A DNA stretch of 51,061 nucleotides, from contig NZ_JAQFVF010000068.1 of the NCBI RefSeq assembly GCF_027789125.1, forward strand, positions 1 to 51,061, read 5' to 3'. A model generated the notes under the pieces. The model was not told where the DNA came from. It saw nothing but the letters and a program-made list of their open reading frames with translations, and did no database searches. The translations under genes and the position numbers were made by a program. Origin of the DNA: Paenibacillus aestuarii. GTDB lineage: Bacteria; Bacillota; Bacilli; Paenibacillales; NBRC-103111. Positions 35,732 through 43,001 of the stretch are shown here, piece by piece. Every line of letters starts with the position of its first letter. Position 1 is the stretch's first letter.

Positions 35732-35751
35732 ATTTAGATAATTATCTAAAT
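35732..35751. promoter_or_regulatory. Perfect 20-bp palindromic operator
   Basis: ATTTAGATAATTATCTAAAT is its own reverse complement. It lies just after the predicted transcription start and before the ArsR-type gene, so it is the likely autorepression site of that protein. A further half-like TATCTAA follows at about 35751. Confidence 0.82.
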
Positions 35752-35775
35752 ATCTAACGAATGGAGGTCGCAGCG

Positions 35776-36051
35776 ATGAACGAATCGTTCAAAGCGCTAT
35801 CCGATCCGACGCGCAGAGCCATCATTAAACTATTGCGTGAGAAGGACCTGACGGCTGGCGAAATCGCCGAGCATTTTCAAATGACGAAGCCTAGCATATC
35901 GCATCATTTAAACTCCTTGAAGGCGGCAAAGCTTATTTTGGACGAACGTCAAGGGCAGAACATTATGTACTCGTTGAATACAACGGTCGTTCAGGAAGTG
36001 ATGGGCTGGTTTATGGATCTCATTAAAAAAGGAGAGGACGAAGATGAATAA
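35776..36051 (+). CDS. ArsR-family autorepressor, SdpR-like
   Basis: 91 residues. Winged helix-turn-helix with FKALSDPTRRAIIKLLR, the recognition region MTKPSISHHLNSLKAAKLI and a wing ending in GQNIMYSLN. It has no metal-binding cysteine cluster, so it is closer to the SdpR type than to metal sensors. ATG 35776 follows GGAGG; the frame starts five codons earlier without a better site. The next gene, an SdpI-type membrane protein, overlaps by 8 bases. A strong promoter with an adjacent 20-bp palindrome points to autorepression. SdpR in Bacillus is held at the membrane by SdpI when toxin is bound. Confidence 0.88.
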   Translation: MNESFKALSDPTRRAIIKLLREKDLTAGEIAEHFQMTKPSISHHLNSLKAAKLILDERQGQNIMYSLNTTVVQEVMGWFMDLIKKGEDEDE

Positions 36052-36709
36052 AGATACAAAAATTTCGTGGGGTTGGAAGGATGTCATGGTGCTTCTCATC
36101 GCGCTGGCGCCGGTCATCATCGGAGCATTGATGTACAATGCATTGCCGGAGCAATTGGCGACACACTTTGATTTGCACGGGAATGTGAACGGAAATATGA
36201 GCAAACCGGTATTTTTCAGCACGATGACGCTGATCAACCTGGTGCTTGCCATCGCTTTTAAAGTTGTACCTAGTTTAGATCCGAAGCGAGCGAATTATGC
36301 AAAATTTATGGATGTTTATGAGCTGCTCCGCTTTGTCATCGTGTTGTTCTTAAGTGGCATTTTTGTAGTCGTTCTCTTGTTCAACATCGGCTATAACATT
36401 TCGATGAATACCGTAATGTATTTATCCCTCGGTGCCTTATGGATCGTATTCGGCAACTATATGGGCCGGATCCGGCACAACTATTTCATGGGCATCCGTA
36501 CCCCATGGACACTAGCGAGCGAGGACGTATGGAGAAAGACCCATCGTCTTGCCGCACCGTTATGGGTGCTCTGCGGGCTCGTTTTCTTCATCGGCGCCTT
36601 TATCGGCTCGGCGACACCGTACTTGCTGTTCGGCGGCATTATCGTTTCTGTAGCCGTACCGATTATATATTCGTTTCTGGTCTTTCAGAAACTTAGCAAA
36701 AGCCGCTAA
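36044..36709 (+). CDS. SdpI-family membrane protein (DUF1648 plus SdpI)
   Basis: 221 residues with about six membrane helices. The N-terminal DUF1648-like part has VIIGALMYNALPEQLATHFD and GNVNGNMSKPVFF. The C-terminal SdpI-like part has GNYMGRIRHNYFMGIRTPWT and EDVWRKTHRLAAPLW. SdpI gives immunity to the SDP killing factor and signals to SdpR in Bacillus subtilis. No toxin (sdpC) or maturation genes are next to this pair, so it may resist toxins made by others or monitor membrane stress. It overlaps the ArsR-type gene by 8 bases and is translated with it. Confidence 0.9.
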   Translation: MNKDTKISWGWKDVMVLLIALAPVIIGALMYNALPEQLATHFDLHGNVNGNMSKPVFFSTMTLINLVLAIAFKVVPSLDPKRANYAKFMDVYELLRFVIVLFLSGIFVVVLLFNIGYNISMNTVMYLSLGALWIVFGNYMGRIRHNYFMGIRTPWTLASEDVWRKTHRLAAPLWVLCGLVFFIGAFIGSATPYLLFGGIIVSVAVPIIYSFLVFQKLSKSR

Positions 36710-36936
36710 GCAGTCAACTATTGGCAGAAACGCGAGCGAAGCAGGGGGAAACGTAAGGGAAACAGAGGGATTATAATAAAATGAATGCCTCTTAAAGGGG
36801 AATTGCGGATTTTGCTTGATTTCTCAGAAAATTTCCTAAATGCCGCGCAGGAATATTAAGCTCATATGTAGTATAATAATAAGCAGGTACACGAGTAGAA
36901 CCCAATGGCTTGAAAACAAAGAATCGAGGGATTTTT

Positions 36937-37524
36937 ATGGCACAAAGGTTAGCGACTGAATACGTCAAAACCTGCCTCCAGTTAACTGAAGCCGAGATGT
37001 TCAAGTTTTTTCAAATGTTTGTGGATCACCAAGTGACGCTGCATGTCAAAGTATTGGAAAACGGCAATCAAGAAGTTGTTTTTCAAGATGATGCAGGCCA
37101 GGAGATCACCCTGTCATTTGAGCAGAAATCAGGCCTATATGAATGCACGGGATCCTGTCGATTAAGCAATACCCTGCTGGCTAATCTGATGCGCAAAGCG
37201 GTTTCCGAATTTAAAGGAAGTGCGATTGTGAATCGGATCTACTCCAGTCATACTATGGTTTATTATTATGAGCGCGGCACCGTTGTGAAGATCGAAGAAG
37301 TGAAGGATCAACTGGTGAAGCTGATTTATGAGTACAAAGATACGATCGGTCAACTCGAACAACTGTTCCACAAGAAAGAAGTCGAGCGCGAAATTGACAC
37401 GATCCAGGATCACATTAACCATCTGCTTGATCTGCGTAATGTCATGAAGGATCTGTTGATCCGCCAGCAGATTGATGCCCGTCTCCGTGAGCTGTCTAAT
37501 CGCTTGTTCGCGCTTGAGGCATAA
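36937..37524 (+). CDS. Hypothetical protein with C-terminal coiled coil (195 aa)
   Basis: I do not know its function. The N-terminal 100 residues alternate strands and helices (VTLHVKVLENGNQEVVFQDD, LYECTGSCRL). The rest is a long charged helical region, likely coiled coil (VKDQLVKLIYEYKDTIGQLE). Similar Paenibacillus proteins carry a misleading non-ribosomal peptide synthetase label, as I recall; no such domain is visible here. ATG 36937 has GAGGGA upstream; the frame from 36910 lacks a site. A TATAAT at 36872-36877 may be its -10 box, with a poor -35. It is monocistronic with a strong terminator. Confidence 0.78.
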   Translation: MAQRLATEYVKTCLQLTEAEMFKFFQMFVDHQVTLHVKVLENGNQEVVFQDDAGQEITLSFEQKSGLYECTGSCRLSNTLLANLMRKAVSEFKGSAIVNRIYSSHTMVYYYERGTVVKIEEVKDQLVKLIYEYKDTIGQLEQLFHKKEVEREIDTIQDHINHLLDLRNVMKDLLIRQQIDARLRELSNRLFALEA

Positions 37525-37549
37525 GCCAAACACATTCACTTTTTTAGAT

Positions 37550-37575
37550 AAAAGACCCTGTACAGGGTCTTTTTT
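37550..37575 (+). terminator. Intrinsic terminator
   Basis: AAAGACCCTG and CAGGGTCTTT form a perfect stem around TA, followed by a T run. Confidence 0.92.
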
Positions 37576-37658
37576 GTTTGGGCGAACCTGCGAAACCGAA
37601 CCGTCATACTGTAGATAGGGGGTCCGGAACCTTGATGTTGAACGGCAAAAAAAAAGTA

Positions 37659-37687
37659 TTGCATTTCTGGTCGATAGATGTTATTTT
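37659..37687 (+). promoter_or_regulatory. Sigma-A promoter of speD
   Basis: TTGCAT (37659-37664), a 17-base spacer, then TATTTT (37682-37687). It would give a leader of about 140 bases. Confidence 0.5.
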
Positions 37688-37718
37688 TATTTTCGTTGAC
37701 AACAATATAGGAACCAGG

Positions 37719-37821
37719 ATTCACTCAGGACATTGAATGTTGCGAGAGATTATTCCCTCGGGAAGTGAATGACGTAGGTCCTAGCGGATGAAATTTTTAC
37801 ACAAACATTTTATTCCTAGGA
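37719..37821 (+). promoter_or_regulatory. Structured leader of speD
   Basis: ATTCACT (37719-37725) pairs with AGTGAAT (37764-37770), enclosing two small hairpins (CATTgAATG at 37731-37739 and CGAG/CTCG at 37743-37760). TCCTAG (37779-37784) can pair with CTAGGA (37816-37821), which overlaps the edge of the AGGAAGGGGG ribosome binding site. This could regulate speD translation; no known riboswitch class was recognised. Confidence 0.4.
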
Positions 37822-37836
37822 AGGGGGAACCGAAAG

Positions 37837-38238
37837 ATGGAATACTCAACTTTCGGAAGACACGTTGCTGTAGATACTTGGGGGGTAAACTTTGAACTTC
37901 TGAACAATGCAGAATGGCTGCAAGCTCAGATGGTTGAAGCTGCCGAGGTATGCGGAGCAACCGTACTATCTGTACAGTCCAAGCAATTTGAACCACAAGG
38001 AGCAACAGTGCTTGTTATGTTGTCCGAGAGTCATCTCTCCATTCATACTTATCCTGAGAGAGGTTTTGCCGCGCTAGATTGCTATACTTGCGGTGAAACA
38101 GTAGACCCTCAATTAGCAATTGACTTCATGGTATCCGTATTGAAACCAGAGACCGTTCATGCGAAGAAACTAATTCGCGGCATCGGTGAGCTGCAAGTTG
38201 AAACTCCTGAAATTAAGCAAGCGGCTCTTGTGAAATAA
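37837..38238 (+). CDS. speD: S-adenosylmethionine decarboxylase proenzyme
   Basis: 133 residues. It provides the aminopropyl donor for spermidine synthesis. The proenzyme cleaves itself between Glu64 and Ser65 in SESHLSIHTYPE, and Ser65 becomes the pyruvoyl cofactor. His70 and Cys85 (DCYTCGE) are the matching catalytic residues. This is the short prokaryotic class 1B form. AGGAAGGGGG precedes ATG 37837. No speE lies next to it. It is a single-gene unit with its own promoter, long leader and terminator. Confidence 0.97.
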   Translation: MEYSTFGRHVAVDTWGVNFELLNNAEWLQAQMVEAAEVCGATVLSVQSKQFEPQGATVLVMLSESHLSIHTYPERGFAALDCYTCGETVDPQLAIDFMVSVLKPETVHAKKLIRGIGELQVETPEIKQAALVK

Positions 38239-38267
38239 GAGACTGCTCATACCAATAACAAAAACGC

Positions 38268-38297
38268 GACCACGGAGAAATCCGTGGTCATTTGTTT
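38268..38297 (+). terminator. Intrinsic terminator of speD
   Basis: GACCACGG and CCGTGGTC pair around AGAAAT, followed by the T-rich ATTTGTTTG. Confidence 0.8.
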
Positions 38298-38358
38298 GTC
38301 CCACACCCCATACACTGATTACAGCGATACTTGTCAGTTGTGCGGGGAGGGATTGAAA

Positions 38359-38895
38359 TTGCGGAAAAAAATCGCGCGGAAAGCAATCATCTACAGCGTA
38401 GTGCTGTTTCTGATCATTTGGCCTATTTATCAAGTCATCGGTATGCTAGGCGGACATAAGGAAGAGCATGATGCCGAGCATTTGCTCTATCAAGTGTCCT
38501 TGTTCCAGATGGAGCTGCTGAACAGCTATTTGGGCGAGGTAGGCAAAATCAAAACGACGGATGAGCTCAATGAGGCCAAGCAAGCCTTGTATTCCGCGTC
38601 ATATACACATGAGAGGCTGGTACTGGCTGCTGGAGGCAAGGAATATTTGACATCGCTTAGCAGTATCGATCAACTGATGCAGTACATTCAAAGGCTGCAG
38701 ATCGGCGGGGAACGCGCGCTTAAGCCGGAAGAAACGCAATTGCTACAAGAAGTCGCCAAGCAGTATCAAACGATGTATGGCATCTATGAGAAGCTGATGG
38801 CGTCGGACGGCGCTGTCATTTCATCGCAGAACGAGAAGCTGGCACAAACCGACACAGCATTGGCGGCGCTTATTCATAAAAAACTGCTGCAATAA
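38359..38895 (+). CDS. Membrane-anchored hypothetical protein (178 aa)
   Basis: One N-terminal membrane helix (about 9-29, AIIYSVVLFLIIWPIYQVI) after a basic start (LRKKIARK), then about 145 mostly helical residues that should lie outside the membrane. I do not recognise the family. The TTG at 38359 is preceded by GGGGAGG at eight bases; the frame upstream to 38284 crosses the speD terminator, so TTG is preferred. It lies 160 bp before hemA, which has its own -10 box. Confidence 0.65.
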   Translation: MRKKIARKAIIYSVVLFLIIWPIYQVIGMLGGHKEEHDAEHLLYQVSLFQMELLNSYLGEVGKIKTTDELNEAKQALYSASYTHERLVLAAGGKEYLTSLSSIDQLMQYIQRLQIGGERALKPEETQLLQEVAKQYQTMYGIYEKLMASDGAVISSQNEKLAQTDTALAALIHKKLLQ

Positions 38896-39011
38896 ACGGT
38901 GTTTTTACCCGTTGCTGGTATAGATGAGAAGTTTGCTGTAAAAACTAACGAGCAGAGCGCTTATGCATTCATAAATTATTCAAAAAATTTGTCGGAATGC
39001 TTGTTTTGCTA

Positions 39012-39020
39012 TGATATAAT
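39012..39020 (+). promoter_or_regulatory. Extended -10 promoter of hemA
   Basis: TGATATAAT is an extended -10 box (TGN plus TATAAT), 34 bases before the start codon. TTGTCG at 38989 is 20 bases away, too far for a good -35. Confidence 0.6.
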
Positions 39021-39054
39021 GGTCTAGTAATGGACGGGAAGGCAGGTGGTACCT

Positions 39055-40458
39055 TTGCATATTATCGCTGTAGGCTTAAATTATCGGACGGCTCCGGTGG
39101 AAATTCGGGAGAAATTCGCATTTTCCGATACGGATTTGCCGCAGGCATTAGCAGAATTGAAAGACACAAAGAGCATACTTGAATGTGTGATTGTCGCCAC
39201 CTGCAACCGAACGGAAATTTACGCGGTTGTAGATCGGCCTCAGTCGTGCACACATTACATTACGCAATTTATGGAACGCTGGTTTGAAATGCCTAAGGAT
39301 CAATTCCAGAAACATCTATATATGCATGAAAGCGATCAAGCTATTGAGCATCTGTTCCGCGTCACCAGCGGACTGGACTCCATGGTTATCGGCGAAACGC
39401 AAATTCTCGGGCAGGTCCGGGATGCTTTTTTGCTATCGCAAGAGTTGAAAGCTACAGGGACATTTTTCAATACGCTGTTTAAACAGTCAATCACACTTGC
39501 CAAAAAAGCGCACTCCGAAACAGGGATCAGCAATAATCCCGTCTCCGTAAGCTATGCTGCAGTGGAACTTGGTAAGCGGATCTTCGGTTCCTATACGAAC
39601 AAAACCGTCATGATCATCGGCGCAGGCAAGATGAGCGAGCTGACGGTGAAGCATTTGTACGCCAATGGCGCGAGCAAAGTGCTTGTCGTGAACCGCACGT
39701 TCGAACGCGCAGTGGAGCTGGCCGAGAAATTCAACGGCATTCCGTGCACGATGGATCAAATGCTAGAGCGCTTGCCTGAGGTGGATATCATTATCAGCTC
39801 CACAGGCGCACCGGGGTATGTGCTGACGAAGAACGATATTCAGCCGTATTTGCAAAAGAGAAGATCGCGTCCGCTATTTATGATGGATATCGCAGTACCG
39901 CGCGACTTGGATCCGCAAATCAGCGAACTAGCTAACGTGTTCCTCTACGATATCGATGACTTGGAGAATATTGTCGACAAGCATCTGCAGGAACGGAAGA
40001 AGGAAGCGGCCAAGATCGAGACGATGATCGCATCGGAGAAGGCGGCTTTTGATCAATGGACCAAAGTGCTTGGCGTCAGCCCGGTCATTCAAGCGCTGCA
40101 AGCTAAAGCGAATCATATTCATGAAGAAACGATGGATAGCATGTTGAAGAAGCTTCCTGATCTGGATGAGCGGGAAGTCAAAGTTATTCGCAAATTAACC
40201 AAAAGTATTGTGAATCAAGTGCTTCGCGATCCGATTCTGCGCATCAAAGAGATGGCGGGAGAGCGTCATGGCGACGAGGCGCTGGAGATGTTCACCAAGC
40301 TGTTCGCTCTGGAAGAAACGCTGGAGCGCCAGGAGCAGGCGGAACAATTGGCACAGGAAGCGCATCGGAAAGCGGCTGAAGCAGAGTCGAAGCGTGTACA
40401 GGATGAGAAAATATCCGTGCTCGGTTTGAACACGGCAGATGCGCTAGCGCAATCTTGA
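39055..40458 (+). CDS. hemA: Glutamyl-tRNA reductase
   Basis: 467 residues. First committed step of tetrapyrrole synthesis: reduces glutamyl-tRNA to glutamate-1-semialdehyde with NADPH. The catalytic Cys50 is in VATCNRTEIYAV. The substrate signature LFRVTSGLDSMVIGETQILG and the NADPH-binding IIGAGKMSEL follow, then a C-terminal dimerisation helix. The tail after about residue 425 (QEQAEQLAQEAHRKAAEA) is a charged extension. Start: TTG 39055 after AGGTGG gives MHIIAVGLNYRTAP, matching family N-termini better than the GTG at 39046. First gene of the heme cluster. Confidence 0.97.
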   Translation: MHIIAVGLNYRTAPVEIREKFAFSDTDLPQALAELKDTKSILECVIVATCNRTEIYAVVDRPQSCTHYITQFMERWFEMPKDQFQKHLYMHESDQAIEHLFRVTSGLDSMVIGETQILGQVRDAFLLSQELKATGTFFNTLFKQSITLAKKAHSETGISNNPVSVSYAAVELGKRIFGSYTNKTVMIIGAGKMSELTVKHLYANGASKVLVVNRTFERAVELAEKFNGIPCTMDQMLERLPEVDIIISSTGAPGYVLTKNDIQPYLQKRRSRPLFMMDIAVPRDLDPQISELANVFLYDIDDLENIVDKHLQERKKEAAKIETMIASEKAAFDQWTKVLGVSPVIQALQAKANHIHEETMDSMLKKLPDLDEREVKVIRKLTKSIVNQVLRDPILRIKEMAGERHGDEALEMFTKLFALEETLERQEQAEQLAQEAHRKAAEAESKRVQDEKISVLGLNTADALAQS

Positions 40459-40492
40459 GAATACAGCGTTCATATCGCTGAGGAGAGGTGCC

Positions 40493-41323
40493 ATGGTCAC
40501 ACGTAGCTGGTTGTTCGATGCGATGATCTATATGTATGCCCTGAGCCTCCTGTTTTACTTCGCCGATTTCGCCAGTGCGAATCGGAATGCAAAACGGATG
40601 GGGACGGGGCTGCTTTTATTTGTATGGGTTCTGCAAACCGCCTATTTGGGCGTGAATCTTTATGGGCATTTGACGGAATGGGCGTTTTCCCGCTCGGATG
40701 TGCTGTTTATGTTCTCGTGGCTGATTGTCACAATATCGCTGATCGTTAACAGGTTTTTCAGGATCGAGCTGTTCGTGTTTTTTGTCAACGTGCTGGGTTT
40801 TGCCATATTGGCCTTGAATGTGTTCGGGAATCCGCAGCTTACGCCAATCAAGTCAAGCTGGAACATCAATGATGAGCTATTATTCATACATATCACTTTG
40901 GCTATTGGCAGCTATGCGGCTTTCTCAATTGCGGCGATATTTTCCGGTATGTATTTATTTTTGCACCGAATGCTGAAGGAGAAAAAGTTCTCGCAAACCG
41001 TGATGCGCTTACCTTCGCTGGAGAAAATCGAACAGTATACGTATTTGGCTGTTATTATCGGCGCGCCGCTGCTGCTGCTCGCGCTTAGCTTGGGAATTGT
41101 CTGGGTTGTGCTGCAAGGCGACCGCAATCTGCTGTATGATCCTAAGGTTGTGAATTCGTTTTTTGTTTTGGCGGCATACGGCTTCTACTTATTCCAGCAC
41201 CATTCGATGCGCATTTCCGGCAATCGGCTGGCGGCATGGAATTTGGCAGCTTTCCTGATCGTCGTCATTAATTTTGTCATATCGAACTTTTTGTCAGGGT
41301 TTCATGACTGGATTTGGAGCTGA
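40493..41323 (+). CDS. hemX: HemX/CcsA-like membrane protein
   Basis: 276 residues with about eight membrane helices and the cytochrome c assembly (CcsA/HemX) pattern, including FIHITLAIGSYAAFSIAAIF and a conserved His in FQHHSMRISGNRL. In Bacillus subtilis hemX follows hemA and lowers HemA protein levels. A tryptophan-rich WWD-type haem-handling segment is not clearly complete. GAGAGGTG precedes ATG 40493. It sits 34 bp after hemA, in the same operon. Confidence 0.9.
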   Translation: MVTRSWLFDAMIYMYALSLLFYFADFASANRNAKRMGTGLLLFVWVLQTAYLGVNLYGHLTEWAFSRSDVLFMFSWLIVTISLIVNRFFRIELFVFFVNVLGFAILALNVFGNPQLTPIKSSWNINDELLFIHITLAIGSYAAFSIAAIFSGMYLFLHRMLKEKKFSQTVMRLPSLEKIEQYTYLAVIIGAPLLLLALSLGIVWVVLQGDRNLLYDPKVVNSFFVLAAYGFYLFQHHSMRISGNRLAAWNLAAFLIVVINFVISNFLSGFHDWIWS

Positions 41324-41331
41324 GCAGCACG

Positions 41332-42030
41332 ATGAAGCATCCATATCCGATCATGCTGGATTTAATAGGTACCAGATCTTTAGTAGTGGGGGGCGGACGT
41401 ATTGCTGAGCGCAAGGTCCGCTCTCTCGTGCAAGCAGGCGCTCATGTGACTGTGCTGAGCCCGGATTTTACGGACGGGCTTGTGGAGATGGGGCAGAGGA
41501 GCGAGATCAAGCTGATCGAGGAACGGTTTAGCGAGGCATGGCTCCGTGAGCAAACGGCATCCGCGCTGAAGGCATGCAGGCTCGTGATTGCGGCGACGGA
41601 TTCAGCTGAAGTGAACCAAGCGGTCTGCGCGGCGGCGCGCCGCTGGGGGATGTTCGTCAATGTCGTGGACCAGCCGGAGCTGAGCACGTTCATTCTTCCG
41701 TCTGTGGTGCGCCGGGGGAAGCTGGTGATCGCTGTATCCTCGGGCGGGGCAAGCCCATCTTTTGCACGTAAGATCGCGCGCGAGCTTGAACAGAGCTACG
41801 GGGAAGAGTACGAGCTGTATCTGGATTTTTTAAGCGAATTCCGCCTGAAAATCCAGGCTGTCATCGCAGACAAGCAGGCCAGACAGCAGCTGTTTCAGGA
41901 AATGTTGGCGTGGGACGTGCTGCCGCGTATTCGCGCCGGCACATTTGCAGACTGGAAAGATAAGCTTTTCAGGGCTTTTGACCAAGAGCCCGCCATCGCG
42001 ACGATTCGCGCGTTCGGGCGAGGTATATAG
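41332..42030 (+). CDS. Precorrin-2 dehydrogenase/sirohydrochlorin ferrochelatase-type (Met8/SirC) protein
   Basis: 232 residues. Oxidises precorrin-2 to sirohydrochlorin with NAD on the way to siroheme; some members also insert iron. The NAD-binding fold is at the N-terminus (LVVGGGRIAERKVRSL), then LVIAATDSAEVNQAVCAAAR and the family segment VNVVDQPELSTFILPSVV, and SSGGASPSFARKIA. Start: ATG 41332, eight bases after the hemX stop; an upstream TTG at 41314 overlaps hemX. Its place between hemX and hemC ties siroheme synthesis to the heme operon. Confidence 0.93.
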   Translation: MKHPYPIMLDLIGTRSLVVGGGRIAERKVRSLVQAGAHVTVLSPDFTDGLVEMGQRSEIKLIEERFSEAWLREQTASALKACRLVIAATDSAEVNQAVCAAARRWGMFVNVVDQPELSTFILPSVVRRGKLVIAVSSGGASPSFARKIARELEQSYGEEYELYLDFLSEFRLKIQAVIADKQARQQLFQEMLAWDVLPRIRAGTFADWKDKLFRAFDQEPAIATIRAFGRGI

Positions 42031-42049
42031 AGAGGCGGATAGAACAAAG

Positions 42050-42997
42050 ATGAGAACGATTATCGTGGGCACCAGACAAAGCGCATTAGCATTAACGCAG
42101 ACCGGACAAGCTGTCGAGAAGCTGCAGCAATTGGCTGACTCGTTCGGCATCGAATGCCGGTTTGAAATCAAGAAAATCGTGACCAAAGGCGATCGCATCC
42201 TGGATGTGACATTATCCAAGGTCGGCGGTAAAGGCCTGTTCGTTAAGGAAATCGAACAGGCGCTGCTGGACGGCGACATCGATATGGCCGTCCACAGCAT
42301 GAAGGATATGCCCTTCGAGCTTCCAGAAGGGCTGATCGTCGGAGCGGTGCCCGAGCGCGAAGATCCGCGTGACGCGCTGATCACGCGCGGGCCCCGCTCG
42401 CTCGACGAGCTGCCGCAGGGCGCGCTCGTCGGCACGAGTTCGCTGCGCCGCGCAAGCCAGCTGCAGCACGCCCGTCCGGACCTCCGCATCGAGTCGGTCC
42501 GCGGCAACATCGATTCGCGGCTGCGCAAGCTCGACGAGGATAACTTCGATGCGATACTCCTGGCCTCCGCCGGTATTCACCGGATGGGTTGGCAGGATCG
42601 CATCAGCGCGTACTTGCCGCCCGAAGTATGCCTCCCTGCCGTAGGGCAAGGGGCGCTGTGCATCGAGTGCCGGGCGGACGATTCGTTCATGCTGGAACTG
42701 CTTGGCAAGTTCCAGCATGAACCGACGGCGCTCGCGGTGCGCGCAGAGCGGGCATTCCTCGGCAGACTCAATGGAGGCTGCCAGGTGCCGCTCGGCGCTT
42801 ACGCCAGCGTAAGCGAGGGCAGCAGCGGGCCGGATGCGCCGCTGCTGACGTTGACGGGCATGGTCGGGACGCCGGACGGCAAGACCATGCTCAAGGAAAC
42901 CGCGACCGGCAGCGATCCGGAAGCGCTCGGTCTGCTGATCGCGGACAAGTTAATTGCACAAGGAGCGGACCGTATTCTAGCTGATGTGAGGGAGTGA
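42050..42997 (+). CDS. hemC: Hydroxymethylbilane synthase (porphobilinogen deaminase)
   Basis: 315 residues. Joins four porphobilinogen units into hydroxymethylbilane. MRTIIVGTRQSALALTQT opens the protein; VHSMKDMPFE holds active-site residues. The dipyrromethane cofactor is attached at Cys244 in NGGCQVPLGAY. ATG 42050 follows AGAGGCGG; the longer frame from 41945 lies within the previous gene. The next gene begins five bases after the stop. Confidence 0.97.
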   Translation: MRTIIVGTRQSALALTQTGQAVEKLQQLADSFGIECRFEIKKIVTKGDRILDVTLSKVGGKGLFVKEIEQALLDGDIDMAVHSMKDMPFELPEGLIVGAVPEREDPRDALITRGPRSLDELPQGALVGTSSLRRASQLQHARPDLRIESVRGNIDSRLRKLDEDNFDAILLASAGIHRMGWQDRISAYLPPEVCLPAVGQGALCIECRADDSFMLELLGKFQHEPTALAVRAERAFLGRLNGGCQVPLGAYASVSEGSSGPDAPLLTLTGMVGTPDGKTMLKETATGSDPEALGLLIADKLIAQGADRILADVRE

Positions 42998-43001
42998 GCG
43001 T

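Noticed and set aside
38961..38974. PerR-type box before hemA
   Set aside because: TTATGCATTCATAA is palindromic but is not the PerR pattern TTATAATNATTATAA in sequence or length.
38896..39054. T-box or other tRNA-sensing leader before hemA
   Set aside because: The gap is short and no T-box bulge sequence or specifier stem was seen; an extended -10 box lies close to the gene.
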